In this document: in pieces, positions 18,461 to 27,379 of the stretch
Numbering within the stretch: the first letter of the stretch is position 1
Layout: every line of letters starts with the position of its first letter
Source of the DNA: Gorillibacterium timonense
GTDB taxonomy: Bacteria > Bacillota > Bacilli > Paenibacillales > NBRC-103111
DNA length: 64,000 nt
Assembly (NCBI RefSeq): GCF_001457415.1
Contig: NZ_LN881723.1
Span: 405,246 to 469,245, forward strand
Direction: 5' to 3'
Position numbers and translations under genes: made by a program
The notes under the pieces: generated by a model
Seen by the model: only the letters and a program-made list of their open reading frames with translations
What the model was told of the DNA's origin: nothing
Database searches by the model: none

Positions 18461-18925
18461 TTATCCCCCCAGCGAAAACAATCCGTGTATGATCCCAACG
18501 AAGAAGGCGGCGACCGTGCCAAACACGATGACGGCTCCTGCTACCTTGAACATGTTTCCGCCGATTCCATAGACCAGCCCTTCGCTTCGGTGCTCCATGG
18601 CTGCGGAACAGATGGAATTGGCGAAGCCGGTTACCGGAACAGCGGTCCCGGCGCCCGCCCACTGGGCGATTTTATCGTAGACTCCGCACCCCGTAAGGAT
18701 ACAGGAGATGAGAATCAAGACGGCCACCGTCGGATCTCCCGCCGTCTTCTCGGTGAAACCCCAATCCTGAAAAAGCTTGCGCAGAAACTCACCCAATACG
18801 CAGATCAAGCCGCCCACCACAAACGCAATGATGGAGTTGCGAACAAGGGTTCGCGGCGGCTCTTTGGTTTTCGCCAGCTCCTGGTATTTTTTTTGAACAG
18901 GGGTCGTTTTCTTTTTATTAGCCAT
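18461..18925 (-). CDS. spoVAC: Stage V sporulation protein AC
   Basis: The 154-residue membrane protein matches SpoVAC, the subunit that behaves as a mechanosensitive channel for dipicolinic acid. Features are the basic N-terminus (MANKKKT), SIIAFVVGGLICVLGE and GAGTAVPVTGFANSI. The start could also be the ATG at 18934 (MNG). AAAGG lies about nine bases before the one chosen. Confidence 0.94.
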   Translation of the reverse strand: MANKKKTTPVQKKYQELAKTKEPPRTLVRNSIIAFVVGGLICVLGEFLRKLFQDWGFTEKTAGDPTVAVLILISCILTGCGVYDKIAQWAGAGTAVPVTGFANSICSAAMEHRSEGLVYGIGGNMFKVAGAVIVFGTVAAFFVGIIHGLFSLGG

Positions 18926-18930
18926 TCCAT

Positions 18931-19818
18931 TCATCCTTTCTGAGCGGGTTCAAGCTTCTTCATCAGAGGAGCGAGCTCCTGAAGAACCTGCGACAGGTCG
19001 TGGGAGCAGCGCTGATAGCCTTGCCGTTCCATATCGGTCTTGGCGGTAAGGGTGTACAACTCCAGATCGGCCTGGCATTTGCGCAGGAGAGTCGCAAGCA
19101 AGGTTTGGTCAGCGGCTGCAGGGAGGACTCGGCTGTCATCGTACAAGTCCAAATAGAGCATGCCATCCGAATCGACTTGGGCCAGATAAACTTCTTCGAG
19201 CGTCAGCTTGCGCTTCTCCAATTCCTTGCTCAGCCAGCGCTCAGACTTCTCCGAACGCCTCAGGGCCTCCGGAATCAGCTTGCCGTCCATGACAACAACC
19301 TGGGATTCGGGTTTTTTCTCCATTGGAAGAGAGATGTTCAGCAGTTTCGCCGTGAGCGGTCGGTTTTCTTTTTTGAGCAAAACATTCAGATCCCCGCTTG
19401 CCTCCAACACCGCGTACTCCACTTCATTCACATCGAAGACATCCTTCTTGCGCAGCTCCTCCATCAGCTCATCCGCCGAAAATCGTTCCTTGCGCAAATT
19501 CTTTTCGAGGATTTTGCCGTCCCGGATCACCTCGGTCATGGTCCCCTCCAGGATATTTCTCAGCTTGCGGTTGCGCATGCTTACGTATTCCAGCAGGAAC
19601 GGCACCGTAAACCAGATCAAGAGCGCCAGAACCCCGTGAAAAAAATGCGCCTCCATATCGGTCGAAATGAAGCCTGCAAGCTCTCCCAGGGTAATCCCCA
19701 GCACATATTCGAAAAGAGTCAGTTGAGAGATCTGCTTCTTTCCCAAAATGCGCGTCAGCACAAACAGAATCACGATTGCAAGCAGTGAACGCCATACAAT
19801 GTCCAGCCAGTTCCCCAT
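18931..19818 (-). CDS. DUF421 membrane protein of the spoVA operon
   Basis: The 295-residue protein has three N-terminal membrane spans and a DUF421 (YetF-like) cytoplasmic domain: VLTRILGKKQISQLTLFEYVLG, then GTMTEVIRDGKIL. A C-terminal helical extension (from about residue 225) ends the protein. DUF421 proteins are found beside spoVAC-D-E in the spoVA2mob operon of Bacillus, where they influence spore heat resistance and germination. Here it is the first gene, directly behind a sigma-G-type promoter, and nearly abuts spoVAC. AAGGGGGGAG provides the ribosome site. Confidence 0.88.
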   Translation of the reverse strand: MGNWLDIVWRSLLAIVILFVLTRILGKKQISQLTLFEYVLGITLGELAGFISTDMEAHFFHGVLALLIWFTVPFLLEYVSMRNRKLRNILEGTMTEVIRDGKILEKNLRKERFSADELMEELRKKDVFDVNEVEYAVLEASGDLNVLLKKENRPLTAKLLNISLPMEKKPESQVVVMDGKLIPEALRRSEKSERWLSKELEKRKLTLEEVYLAQVDSDGMLYLDLYDDSRVLPAAADQTLLATLLRKCQADLELYTLTAKTDMERQGYQRCSHDLSQVLQELAPLMKKLEPAQKG

Positions 19819-19852
19819 CCTTCTCCCCCCTTGTGGCTGTGGACGCTCCGAA

Positions 19853-19883
19853 TAGTATGAACCGAATTGGATATTCTTATGAA
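19853..19883 (-). promoter_or_regulatory. Sigma-G-type promoter of the spoVA operon
   Basis: On the minus strand CATACTA (plus 19853-19859) matches the forespore sigma-G -10 consensus CATWMTA. Exactly 18 bases upstream is TTCATA (plus 19878-19883), ending in CATA, which fits the HATR core of the -35. The start codon lies about 35 bases downstream. Forespore expression is the known pattern for spoVA. Confidence 0.8.
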
Positions 19884-19912
19884 AAAAAGAGCCCCCGCCA
19901 AGGCGAGAACCC
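19882..19912 (-). terminator. Terminator of the aldose epimerase gene
   Basis: On the minus strand GGGTTCTCGCC pairs with GGCGGGGGCTC, including a few G-T pairs, and is followed by seven T residues. It sits between the epimerase stop at 19981 and the spoVA promoter and insulates the two. Confidence 0.75.
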
Positions 19913-19980
19913 TTTGATAATCGCTATTCTTTTCTCATTCACGCCTTACTGTTACCCGATTCGGACGACTCTTACCCGCA

Positions 19981-20982
19981 TTACCCGATGAGATACAAGC
20001 GGCTCGTCTCCTCGAAGATTTCGCCTGGGGCGAGACCGATCAAGCCGATCTCGTCGGCAGGCAGATCTACCTTCGGAGCATTGACAAGATTCATTTGCGG
20101 CTCGGGGCAGAAGAAGCCCTCCGCTCCTCCGTTGTTCCAGATCATCCACTGCTTGTAGGAAGTACCTACGTCATAAACCAAGGTTACGCCGGCCTTGGTG
20201 TCCGTCAGCTCCATGCGGTTGCGACCGCCTTGGGGCTTCGCCGTGTAATGATTGTCCAGCGAAGCAAAGAAAGGATAGACGCCCCCGTCTCGAAGAAGGA
20301 CTTCTTCCAGAGTGAGCTCCTGATAGCGTCCGGTCGGCAGCATCCGATCGCTCAGCTCCCAGCGCTCTCCGATCGTCAGCTTCACCTTGCAATCCTTAGA
20401 TGTGCTGTCCGGGGCAAAGGGAGCGTTAACCGCCGTATGGAAGGCCAGCAGGCATGGCATGGTTTCCTCGCCTTTATTGCGGATCAGAACATGCTGCGAC
20501 AGGCCGAGCTGAGGGTGAAGCGTATATCGGAGCTGGAACACAAAGCTGAAGGGAAGATACCGGTAGATCGGATGCTGCTCGTCCACCGTGAGGGAAACCA
20601 CGACGAAGCTTTCCTCTCCATTGACGCCCATCTGATCCACATTCCATGCAGCGGTATGCAAAAACCCGTGAAGATGGTTGCTCGTGCGTTCTTCGTTGAC
20701 CGGAAAATCCAATTCGCGGCCGTTCCAAGGAAATTTGCCGTCCTCATAACGGTTTGGCGGGAACAAAACGGGAATGCCATACACCCCCGGGTTAGCCTTG
20801 AAGGTCTCCATTTCGTTCTCCGCGGGCTCACGCAGAATGCGGTAGTTCTTCTCGGTATCGCGGAAAGCGATAAGATTGCCGCCGATTTCTGGCAGGAGAA
20901 CGGCCTCATAGTGGTCGGCTTTCAGCCAAACGGCCTTTTCTCCCTGGTAATTGCCTAGGTATGCATCGGTTTTCGTGTTCAT
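19981..20982 (-). CDS. Aldose 1-epimerase family protein
   Basis: The 333-residue protein resembles the galactose mutarotase (GalM) superfamily: LLPEIGGNLIAFRD, then the histidine region NHLHGFLHTAAWN and a later LAFHTAVNAPF. These enzymes interconvert alpha and beta anomers of hexoses. The family is broad and the exact sugar is unknown. It appears to be a single-gene unit with its own terminator. Confidence 0.85.
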   Translation of the reverse strand: MNTKTDAYLGNYQGEKAVWLKADHYEAVLLPEIGGNLIAFRDTEKNYRILREPAENEMETFKANPGVYGIPVLFPPNRYEDGKFPWNGRELDFPVNEERTSNHLHGFLHTAAWNVDQMGVNGEESFVVVSLTVDEQHPIYRYLPFSFVFQLRYTLHPQLGLSQHVLIRNKGEETMPCLLAFHTAVNAPFAPDSTSKDCKVKLTIGERWELSDRMLPTGRYQELTLEEVLLRDGGVYPFFASLDNHYTAKPQGGRNRMELTDTKAGVTLVYDVGTSYKQWMIWNNGGAEGFFCPEPQMNLVNAPKVDLPADEIGLIGLAPGEIFEETSRLYLIG

Positions 20983-21050
20983 GGGTACAATTGCGCTCCT
21001 TCCTGACCGGCGAGTCTAAGCCACCGGCTGCCTGGGTATGTATTGCGATA

Positions 21051-21086
21051 GACCGGGCTTCTTTAGGTAGAGCGAAGAGCCCGGTC
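21051..21086. repeat. Perfect 9-bp inverted repeat (stem-loop)
   Basis: GACCGGGCT at 21051-21059 is the exact inverse of AGCCCGGTC at 21078-21086, with an 18-base loop. It lies just after the stop of the 26-residue minus-strand ORF and may end or stabilise that transcript. There is no T-run, so it is not a classic terminator. Confidence 0.55.
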
Positions 21087-21094
21087 TTGACGGT

Positions 21095-21175
21095 TTACCC
21101 CAGCAAGAACAAAACGATGACCAGAAGCAGGAATAACAACAAGAGGACGAGTAGCACCATTTCGTCAGTTATCAT
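21095..21175 (-). CDS. 26-residue hydrophobic peptide
   Basis: The ORF begins ATG at 21175 with GGGAGAG six bases upstream and encodes a short acidic start (MITDEM) followed by an unbroken run of Leu, Val, Ile and Phe, ending LLG. It looks like a single membrane span. Spore-formers carry many such tiny membrane proteins, some of them in the spore coat or membrane, but I do not recognise this one. It has a downstream stem-loop. Confidence 0.5.
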   Translation of the reverse strand: MITDEMVLLVLLLLFLLLVIVLFLLG

Positions 21176-21417
21176 AGTGGCTCTCCCATCGGAATGTATC
21201 ATTGCCTATAGCATATTCCGATTCAAGCCGCATGGTACGGGCGTGTGCCCTGTTGTTCGATCTTCACGTACCGTTTGTCTACTGTTGTTTACCGAATAAG
21301 GCGATGTCGATAGCTCGACTGGTCGTCAGCATGGACCCCACTCGACAACGCGATGCCTGCCGGTATCCATCCCAATCAACGCCATTTTGTGTCCTCACGG
21401 GTAACGTTAATCATGCA

Positions 21418-22218
21418 TTACTCGCGAAATCCATTCTGCTTCAGCCAGCTTGCGCACTGGTCGGTCCAGGTTCGAGCATGCTCGTTATCTTCCGCCAATC
21501 CGAGACCGTGATGCCCTTTCTCGTAGACGTGAAGATCAAAGAAAATGCCGTTCCGTTTCAAGGCGGAGGCAAACAGCAGGCTGTTGATTGCGCTAACGAG
21601 CCCATCTTCTGAGGTATGCCAAAGAAAAGTGGGCGGGGTATCCGCCGTGACGTTCTCCTCACAGCTGAAACGGGCGATCAGGCTTTCGTCGGGATTCGGC
21701 CCGAGCAGATTGTTGCGCGAGCCTTCATGGGTGATGCCTTCCCTCATGCTGATCACCGGATAACAGAAAATGGCCAAATCAGGCCGGCTGGACTGGCGAT
21801 CCACCGGATCCTCCGCGTCGGTTGCTCCCCGATCGTACAAGGTGGCGGCAGTTGCAGCCAAATGCCCGCCAGCGGAAAAGCCGAGGACTCCGACTCGTTG
21901 CGGGTCGATATTCCATTCGTCCGCACGATGCCGCACATAACGGATCGCTCGCTGCACATCCGTAAGCGGAACGGGATTCCGATACGGCGCTACCCGATAC
22001 CGGAGAACAAAGGCGGAGATGCCCAGCGTGTTCATCCAGAGGGCGATCGGCTCTCCTTCATGGTCGGCGCGCATCTCATAGCCGCCTCCCGGACAAACGA
22101 CCACTGCGGCCGTCTTGCTCTCCTTGTTAGAAGCCAAATAGGGAGTGACGGCGGGCTTGTCCTCATCGCCCGTTCCGGTGGCGAAAGGCGCTCCTTGCGG
22201 CCAAAGCAGTTCTTCCAT
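21418..22218 (-). CDS. Alpha/beta-hydrolase, acetyl-xylan esterase/lipase-like
   Basis: The 266-residue protein is an alpha/beta hydrolase of the BD-FAE/Aes type. The oxyanion motif is CPGGGYE, the nucleophile motif is GFSAGGHLA (Ser about residue 118), the acid is in SEDGLVSAINS and the histidine in KGHHGLGL. Such enzymes remove acetyl groups from plant polysaccharides. I chose the ATG at 22218 because AGGAGGT is about nine bases upstream. It stands alone, downstream of the siderophore esterase's terminator. Confidence 0.87.
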   Translation of the reverse strand: MEELLWPQGAPFATGTGDEDKPAVTPYLASNKESKTAAVVVCPGGGYEMRADHEGEPIALWMNTLGISAFVLRYRVAPYRNPVPLTDVQRAIRYVRHRADEWNIDPQRVGVLGFSAGGHLAATAATLYDRGATDAEDPVDRQSSRPDLAIFCYPVISMREGITHEGSRNNLLGPNPDESLIARFSCEENVTADTPPTFLWHTSEDGLVSAINSLLFASALKRNGIFFDLHVYEKGHHGLGLAEDNEHARTWTDQCASWLKQNGFRE

Positions 22219-22382
22219 TTGTACGCGACCTCCTGCACATGCATCCATCTGATGAAGACGCTTTCGAATCCCTCAGCCGAATCAACCGAAGACCGGGTTC
22301 GAAAGCACACTCTTGCAATCTTCCTTCACCTTAACGCAAATCAGTTTCTCTGACAAGCAAAGGATTTCACTGGAGGAAAGCC

Positions 22383-22404
22383 AAAAAAGCGCTCATGAGA
22401 GCGC
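22383..22404 (-). terminator. Terminator of the siderophore uptake operon
   Basis: On the minus strand GCGCTC pairs with GAGCGC around TCAT, then TTTTTT. It is 23 bases after the esterase stop. Confidence 0.85.
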
Positions 22405-22426
22405 CTCTTTACTCGTTCGTGATCTA

Positions 22427-24112
22427 TCAAATGCATAGCTCCGCTCCATCTTCAGCGAGAAGAAAACGCAGCATCGGGCTGATCAAGGGATGCAGCACCG
22501 AAACATGCCCTTCGCCCTCGAAGCTGCGGTAGAGGAGTCGGGTGCCTTCCTTGTTCTGATACGGCTCCAGGCGGGTATAGAATTCCTTGGCATCCGCAAT
22601 CATCGAATCCTTCTCTTCCGTTCCGATTCCGATCATGAGCCGGATGCCGGTTTCACCAAGATCCAGCCGCTTTGTAAGCATGGGAAGCAGGTCGAACAGC
22701 GCCCGCTCCTTCCACCAGAACGATGGACTTCCGGCAATGTAGGACTGAAACAGCTTCGTCCGGGTGATCAAGGTGTAGAGAGTGAAGAAGCCGCCAAGCG
22801 AGTGGCCGAATAAGGCCTGTTGTCCGGCATCCGCCCTGTATCTGCGGCCGATCTCCGGCATGAGCTCTTTTTCGATGAAATCAAGGAACGCGTCGGCCCC
22901 GCCGTTCACCGGCCAGACCGTTTCATCCGGACGGAGCCCTTCCTGCTTCGCAGGAATCGTCAGGTCATAGAAGCGACGGTCCGACACGAAAGGTTCGTCG
23001 GAGGGATAACCGATTCCGACGATCAACCCCGAAGGCAGCCCGCGGGGGTGGCGGGTTTGCAGCCGCATGGCCTCTGCCAGCGAAGCGAAGTAGGCGTTGC
23101 CGTCCACCGCATACAACACCGGATATCCGGCATCCGGCGCCGGCTTCACCGGGATGTGCACGAAGATGCGGTAGAGCAGGCCCGTGATTCCGGAGCGCAT
23201 CTCGAACTGATCGGTTCCTGGAACCGAATAGCGGTTCGAAGGAAGCGGCTGTGGCTCCTCGACTTTCCTTCGCTCTTCTGCTACTCTCTGCTCTTCTGCT
23301 ACTCTCTGCTCTTCGGCTTCCTTCCACTCTTCCGCTCCTCCAGCGTTCCCTCCTTGCTTGGCCGCATAGCGGTCCACATAGGGATACAGCCAGGCAAGCG
23401 CTTCGGGAAAATGCTTGGCCATGAACAGGAAGTCATGCGTCCCGCCGTCCTCGATCGCAAGCTTCATGCGTCCGGTCGGGAAGCCCTTCGTTGTCCACTC
23501 CCGGCACATGGCCAAGGTATGGGTCACCATATGGCGCTGAGCGTTCGGCTTGTCCAAGCCCTCCCGGTTACCGACGGAAACGTATAGGCGCAAATCGGAA
23601 TTCGGCGCTTCCTCGGCCCGGATGTGCTCCAGTACTCCTTCGTACCAGAGCGAGGCCGACAACAGGCCGATTTTGCCAAAGACCTCAGGCCTCCAGTATG
23701 CGCCGAAGAGCGCCGCCAATCCGCCGAGAGAGCCACCGATCAACCCGGTATGAGCCCGCTCGGGCCGGGTGCGGTACTGGGAATCGATCCAGGGCTTGAC
23801 GGTATCCGCAATTTCATCGAGATAGGACCGGCCTTGTCCGCCAAAATGTGGTCGTCCTTCCACAAGAGCCTCTGCAGGCCAAGGCGTGTACTCGCTCATG
23901 CGATCCTCGGTGTGGATGCCGACTACGATCAGCTCATTCACCTTTTCCTCGCGAAAGAACCTCTCCATATAACGATAACAGCTCTCCATCAGCTTGCCCC
24001 CGTCCTGGACATAAACGACGGGGTAATCTCTCTTGGACCATGCATAGGACGGCGGCAAAAACACCGTCAGCTTTCGTCCGTTGCATACCAGTCGATCGAC
24101 GGATGCCATCAT
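22427..24112 (-). CDS. Two-domain siderophore esterase (YbbA/Fes-like tandem)
   Basis: The 561-residue protein contains two alpha/beta-hydrolase esterase domains. The first (about 1-255) has the nucleophile motif GGSLGGLAALFGAY and a histidine in DGGTHDFLF. The second (about 290-555) has GHSLGGFFTLY and a histidine in EGEGHVSVLHP. A charged linker of EEQRVA repeats joins them. Homologues such as YbbA, IroE and Fes hydrolyse the ester bonds of iron-loaded siderophores in the cytoplasm to release iron. It follows the two permease genes in the order of the Bacillus feuABC-ybbA locus. The usual family member has only one such domain. Confidence 0.85.
   Translation of the reverse strand: MMASVDRLVCNGRKLTVFLPPSYAWSKRDYPVVYVQDGGKLMESCYRYMERFFREEKVNELIVVGIHTEDRMSEYTPWPAEALVEGRPHFGGQGRSYLDEIADTVKPWIDSQYRTRPERAHTGLIGGSLGGLAALFGAYWRPEVFGKIGLLSASLWYEGVLEHIRAEEAPNSDLRLYVSVGNREGLDKPNAQRHMVTHTLAMCREWTTKGFPTGRMKLAIEDGGTHDFLFMAKHFPEALAWLYPYVDRYAAKQGGNAGGAEEWKEAEEQRVAEEQRVAEERRKVEEPQPLPSNRYSVPGTDQFEMRSGITGLLYRIFVHIPVKPAPDAGYPVLYAVDGNAYFASLAEAMRLQTRHPRGLPSGLIVGIGYPSDEPFVSDRRFYDLTIPAKQEGLRPDETVWPVNGGADAFLDFIEKELMPEIGRRYRADAGQQALFGHSLGGFFTLYTLITRTKLFQSYIAGSPSFWWKERALFDLLPMLTKRLDLGETGIRLMIGIGTEEKDSMIADAKEFYTRLEPYQNKEGTRLLYRSFEGEGHVSVLHPLISPMLRFLLAEDGAELCI
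23272..23316. repeat. 18-bp tandem repeat in the esterase linker
   Basis: The 18-base unit at 23272-23289 is repeated exactly at 23290-23307 and partly again to about 23316. It encodes the EEQRVA repeats of the linker between the two esterase domains. Such in-frame repeats can change copy number without breaking the gene. Confidence 0.85.
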
Positions 24113-24140
24113 TCCAACCGCCTCCTTTCATCCGCACCAG

Positions 24141-25172
24141 CTACCGGCTGTGCGGCGTACGTTGTTTGATCAGCAAAAGGACAAAGTAAGGCGCTCCGAT
24201 GATCGAAATCACAATGCCGACAGGCAGCTGCGCCGGTGAAAAGGCGGTTCGTCCGATAAAATCGCCTGCCAGCACCAAGCCCATTCCCAGCAGTCCGCTT
24301 AAGGGAAGCGCCCGCTTATGAGCCGAACCGGCAAGCCGGTAGGCCAGATGAGGGGCAATCAAGCCGACGAAGCTGATGCTTCCCGCGACGGCGACGCTCG
24401 AAGCCACCAAACCGACGCTGAGGAACAGGAGCTGATTGCGGGCGCGAGAGAGCGGAACGCCGAGGCTGATCAAGCTCTCATCATTCAGCCTCATCAGGTC
24501 GAGCAGCCTCGACTTCATCCATAGAATCGGAGTGAGGATCAGTACCCAAGGGAGGGTAGCCTTGACATACACCCAATTGGCCGAATTCAGATTGCCCGAC
24601 AACCACCTCGTTGCCCGTTCAAAATCTTGCGGATTCATCTTGAGCGAAGCGTAGAGAGTAACGGCTCCGAAGCCTGAGGTGACGGCGATTCCTACCAGAA
24701 TGAGGCGTTGGGGATTGAACGTGCCCCTTTGTTGAGCAAGCAAAAAGATCAGCGTTACGGACAGCAGACCTCCAACGATGCCGAACAGCGGCATCAGAAG
24801 AATCCCGGCGGTTCCGGTCACGTTGATCTCGCCCTGCAGAAGAAACATGAACAGGACGACGAACATGCCCGCACCAGAATTGATCCCGAGGATACCCGGA
24901 TCGGCAAGCGCATTGCGCGTGAGGGTTTGTACGGCTGCTCCGGCGGTTCCGAGCGCAAAGCCGACGATCGCGCCTAGCAGAATGCGCGGTAGACGGAACT
25001 GGAAGACAACCAGTTCAAAATCGGGATTATCCCCCATGCGCAGCAGGGTTCGAATCACATCTTGAACGGACAATTGGAATTCGCCGTTCGTCATCCCCAA
25101 ATAAAGGAGAAGCGCTGACAAGGCCACAGCCCCGACAAAGGCGGGCCACACCCGTTTGCGAGCGTTACCCAT
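24141..25172 (-). CDS. FecCD-family siderophore ABC permease (FeuC-like)
   Basis: The 343-residue permease has about nine or ten spans and the BtuC/FecCD motifs GAIVGFALGTAGAAVQTLTRNALADPGILG and GLIAPHLAYRLAGS. It moves ferric siderophore across the membrane with its partner permease. I start at the ATG at 25172 (MGNARKRV); it overlaps the upstream permease by eight bases. No ATPase gene is present, as in feu, which borrows one encoded elsewhere. Confidence 0.92.
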   Translation of the reverse strand: MGNARKRVWPAFVGAVALSALLLYLGMTNGEFQLSVQDVIRTLLRMGDNPDFELVVFQFRLPRILLGAIVGFALGTAGAAVQTLTRNALADPGILGINSGAGMFVVLFMFLLQGEINVTGTAGILLMPLFGIVGGLLSVTLIFLLAQQRGTFNPQRLILVGIAVTSGFGAVTLYASLKMNPQDFERATRWLSGNLNSANWVYVKATLPWVLILTPILWMKSRLLDLMRLNDESLISLGVPLSRARNQLLFLSVGLVASSVAVAGSISFVGLIAPHLAYRLAGSAHKRALPLSGLLGMGLVLAGDFIGRTAFSPAQLPVGIVISIIGAPYFVLLLIKQRTPHSR

Positions 25173-26172
25173 TGCCGCTCCCTCCCTTCCTGCGGATGAG
25201 ATACAGGAAGAACGGCACGCCAAAGAGCGCCGTCACGACACCGATCGGAGTCTCGAAGGGCGCGTTCACGAAACGGGCCAGAATGTCGCAAAAGGCTAGG
25301 AACAAGCCGCCGAGCACAGCCGATATCGGTATGATCCAGCGGTAATCACTGCCGGTAAGCTTGCGAGCGATGTGAGGCACAATCAAGCCGATAAACGCGA
25401 TTTTCCCGGCGAGAGCAACCGTAATGCCTGACAGAAGCGTTACGCCAAGCATCGCCAGAACTTTCACCGGCCCTACGCGCACCCCGAGTCCGAGCGCCTG
25501 TTCTTCTCCCAGAGACAGGATGGAGATCCGTTTGGACAGAAAGAGCACCAGGATGAGTCCCATCACGGCAAAAGGCAGAGCGAGTCGGATCAGCTCCGGG
25601 TCCATCTGGTACAGACGCGAGTTATACCAATAGCTGATTTTTTGCGGGATGTGGTAATAGAGCGAGAGCGCATCCGCTACCCCGTTCAGGAACATCCCTG
25701 TGAGGGTGCCGAGAATCGCCAATGTGACCGGGCTGCCGCTTCCCGGGATCAGCCAGAGCAGCCCGAATACGAGCAGCGTCCCGAGAGCCGAGCCGATGAG
25801 GGAAGCTCCGATCAAGCCAAGCCCGCTGATATGCGGAAAATACACCATGCACACCGTCACCGCAAATACGGAGCCGTCCAGGACTCCGAGCAGAGAAGGC
25901 GAAGCGAGGTCGTTGCGGGTGATGCCCTGCATCACCGCACCGGACACGGCGAGGCAAGCCCCGAGCAATAGCGCTCCGAGAGCGCGCGGCAGCCGTGAAT
26001 GGCGAATGACCTGGTGGTCCACATTGCCCGGATCGAAATGGGCGATCGCTTGCCAGACGTCTGAAGCCTGAATGGATTTCGCGCCGTATAAGACCGACAT
26101 TACGGCCAAGAGTAGAGCGATTACCGGGGCCATCGCAAGGAGGACCACCGGCAATCGGTTCGTCATACGCAT
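25165..26172 (-). CDS. FecCD-family siderophore ABC permease (FeuB-like)
   Basis: The 335-residue permease shows LLGACLAVSGAVMQGITRNDLASPSLLG and the late GLIVPHIARKLTGS block typical of FecCD permeases. It forms the heterodimer with the next gene product. It lies 21 bases downstream of the binding-protein gene. Confidence 0.92.
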   Translation of the reverse strand: MRMTNRLPVVLLAMAPVIALLLAVMSVLYGAKSIQASDVWQAIAHFDPGNVDHQVIRHSRLPRALGALLLGACLAVSGAVMQGITRNDLASPSLLGVLDGSVFAVTVCMVYFPHISGLGLIGASLIGSALGTLLVFGLLWLIPGSGSPVTLAILGTLTGMFLNGVADALSLYYHIPQKISYWYNSRLYQMDPELIRLALPFAVMGLILVLFLSKRISILSLGEEQALGLGVRVGPVKVLAMLGVTLLSGITVALAGKIAFIGLIVPHIARKLTGSDYRWIIPISAVLGGLFLAFCDILARFVNAPFETPIGVVTALFGVPFFLYLIRRKGGSGNG

Positions 26173-26193
26173 ATCAAGGACATCCGTTCTTGG

Positions 26194-27210
26194 TTAGTTC
26201 TGCACATGCTCAAGGAAGGCTTTCAGGAACTGTGTCTTGCTGTACGCCGTTCCGCCTTGGGCGAGAGGATCAACAACGTTGACGAACATTTGATTGTTCT
26301 TCACCGCATTCACGCTCTTGAAGATCGGGTTGGCCTTGAGCTTGTCCAAGGCGTCCGTTGCATTCGCGTTTTCATCCTCGGAGAACTGGACATACAGCAC
26401 ATCGGGATTCATTTCGGCCAGCTTCTCGATCGACAGCGTCTCCTGCGTCTTAGCCGCGGCAATTTCGGCAGGCGGTGTCAGACCGAGATCGCTGTACAAA
26501 ATGGGATTGAAGTACAGCGCAGGGCCATAAATGCAGATTTCACCTTGGCGAATTCGCACGACCACGACCTTTTTATCCGCGAGGGAGCTCTCCACCTTGC
26601 CTTTGGCGGTTTGGAGATCCGCTTTGAACTGTTCGGTGAGCTTCTTCGCGTCCTCCGATTTGCCGCTTAGCTCTCCGAGCAAGGCCAAATTCGCTTCCCA
26701 GTTCGTCGCCACATGCGAGTAAGGAATGGTCACGGCAATTTGCTTCAGCTTCTCGATCACCGCTGCATCGAATTTGGTCGTGGCCAGAATCACATCCGGC
26801 TTGAGCGACAGGATCTTCTCGAAATTCGGTTCCGTCTTCTCGCCGATGCCTTCCGCTTGATCGGCAATCGGAGCAAAGAGCGCCGGGAATTTGCCTGTGA
26901 AGGAGATCATGCCGACCGGGTGGATGTCGAGGAGAATGGAATCCTCCATCGCTTCGAGCGCTCCCGTGATGACAATGCGCTGGGCTGTAACGGGGACGAC
27001 ATATTCGGCATCCAGATATTTGATCGTCTTCGTGCCCGCTTCTGCGGGGGCTGCGGTCGGCGAAGCTGCGGCTGCGGATGGTTCAGTCGATGCCGCTCCT
27101 GCCGCAGATGGGGATGGGCTTGCAGAAGCCCCCTCTTTTGATTTTTCACCGCAGCCGGCCATAACCGCCAGCATGAGGACGAGAACGACGCTGATGAGAC
27201 TCTTTTTCAT
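26194..27210 (-). CDS. Siderophore-binding lipoprotein (FeuA-like)
   Basis: The 338-residue protein has a lipoprotein signal ending in AVMAGC (Cys at about 20), a low-complexity Ala/Ser/Pro linker to about residue 60 and a periplasmic-binding fold with an iron-hydroxamate/catecholate layout (VPVTAQRIVITG, LKPDVILATT). It captures ferric siderophore outside the cell. A Fur box lies upstream at 27241 and a Btr-like regulator gene precedes it. Confidence 0.92.
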   Translation of the reverse strand: MKKSLISVVLVLMLAVMAGCGEKSKEGASASPSPSAAGAASTEPSAAAASPTAAPAEAGTKTIKYLDAEYVVPVTAQRIVITGALEAMEDSILLDIHPVGMISFTGKFPALFAPIADQAEGIGEKTEPNFEKILSLKPDVILATTKFDAAVIEKLKQIAVTIPYSHVATNWEANLALLGELSGKSEDAKKLTEQFKADLQTAKGKVESSLADKKVVVVRIRQGEICIYGPALYFNPILYSDLGLTPPAEIAAAKTQETLSIEKLAEMNPDVLYVQFSEDENANATDALDKLKANPIFKSVNAVKNNQMFVNVVDPLAQGGTAYSKTQFLKAFLEHVQN

Positions 27211-27240
27211 TTCTCTCCGGACTCCCTTTCTTTTTTATAC

Positions 27241-27259
27241 TGAGAATCATTATCAGTGA
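27241..27259. promoter_or_regulatory. Fur box upstream of the siderophore uptake operon
   Basis: TGAGAATCATTATCA at 27241-27255 matches the 7-1-7 Fur consensus TGATAATNATTATCA with one mismatch, and a few more matching bases follow. It is 31 bases upstream of the feuA-like start, fitting iron repression. Confidence 0.85.
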
Positions 27260-27379
27260 TAAGCATAGGGAATCCGCCGCCTTTCTTCCATAGACAAATC
27301 ATCCGAAAGGCATGGACAATTTGGACGCCATCACCTTTCCAGATTCACCTCCAGCTCGACGATCATCTCCGATCCAGAC

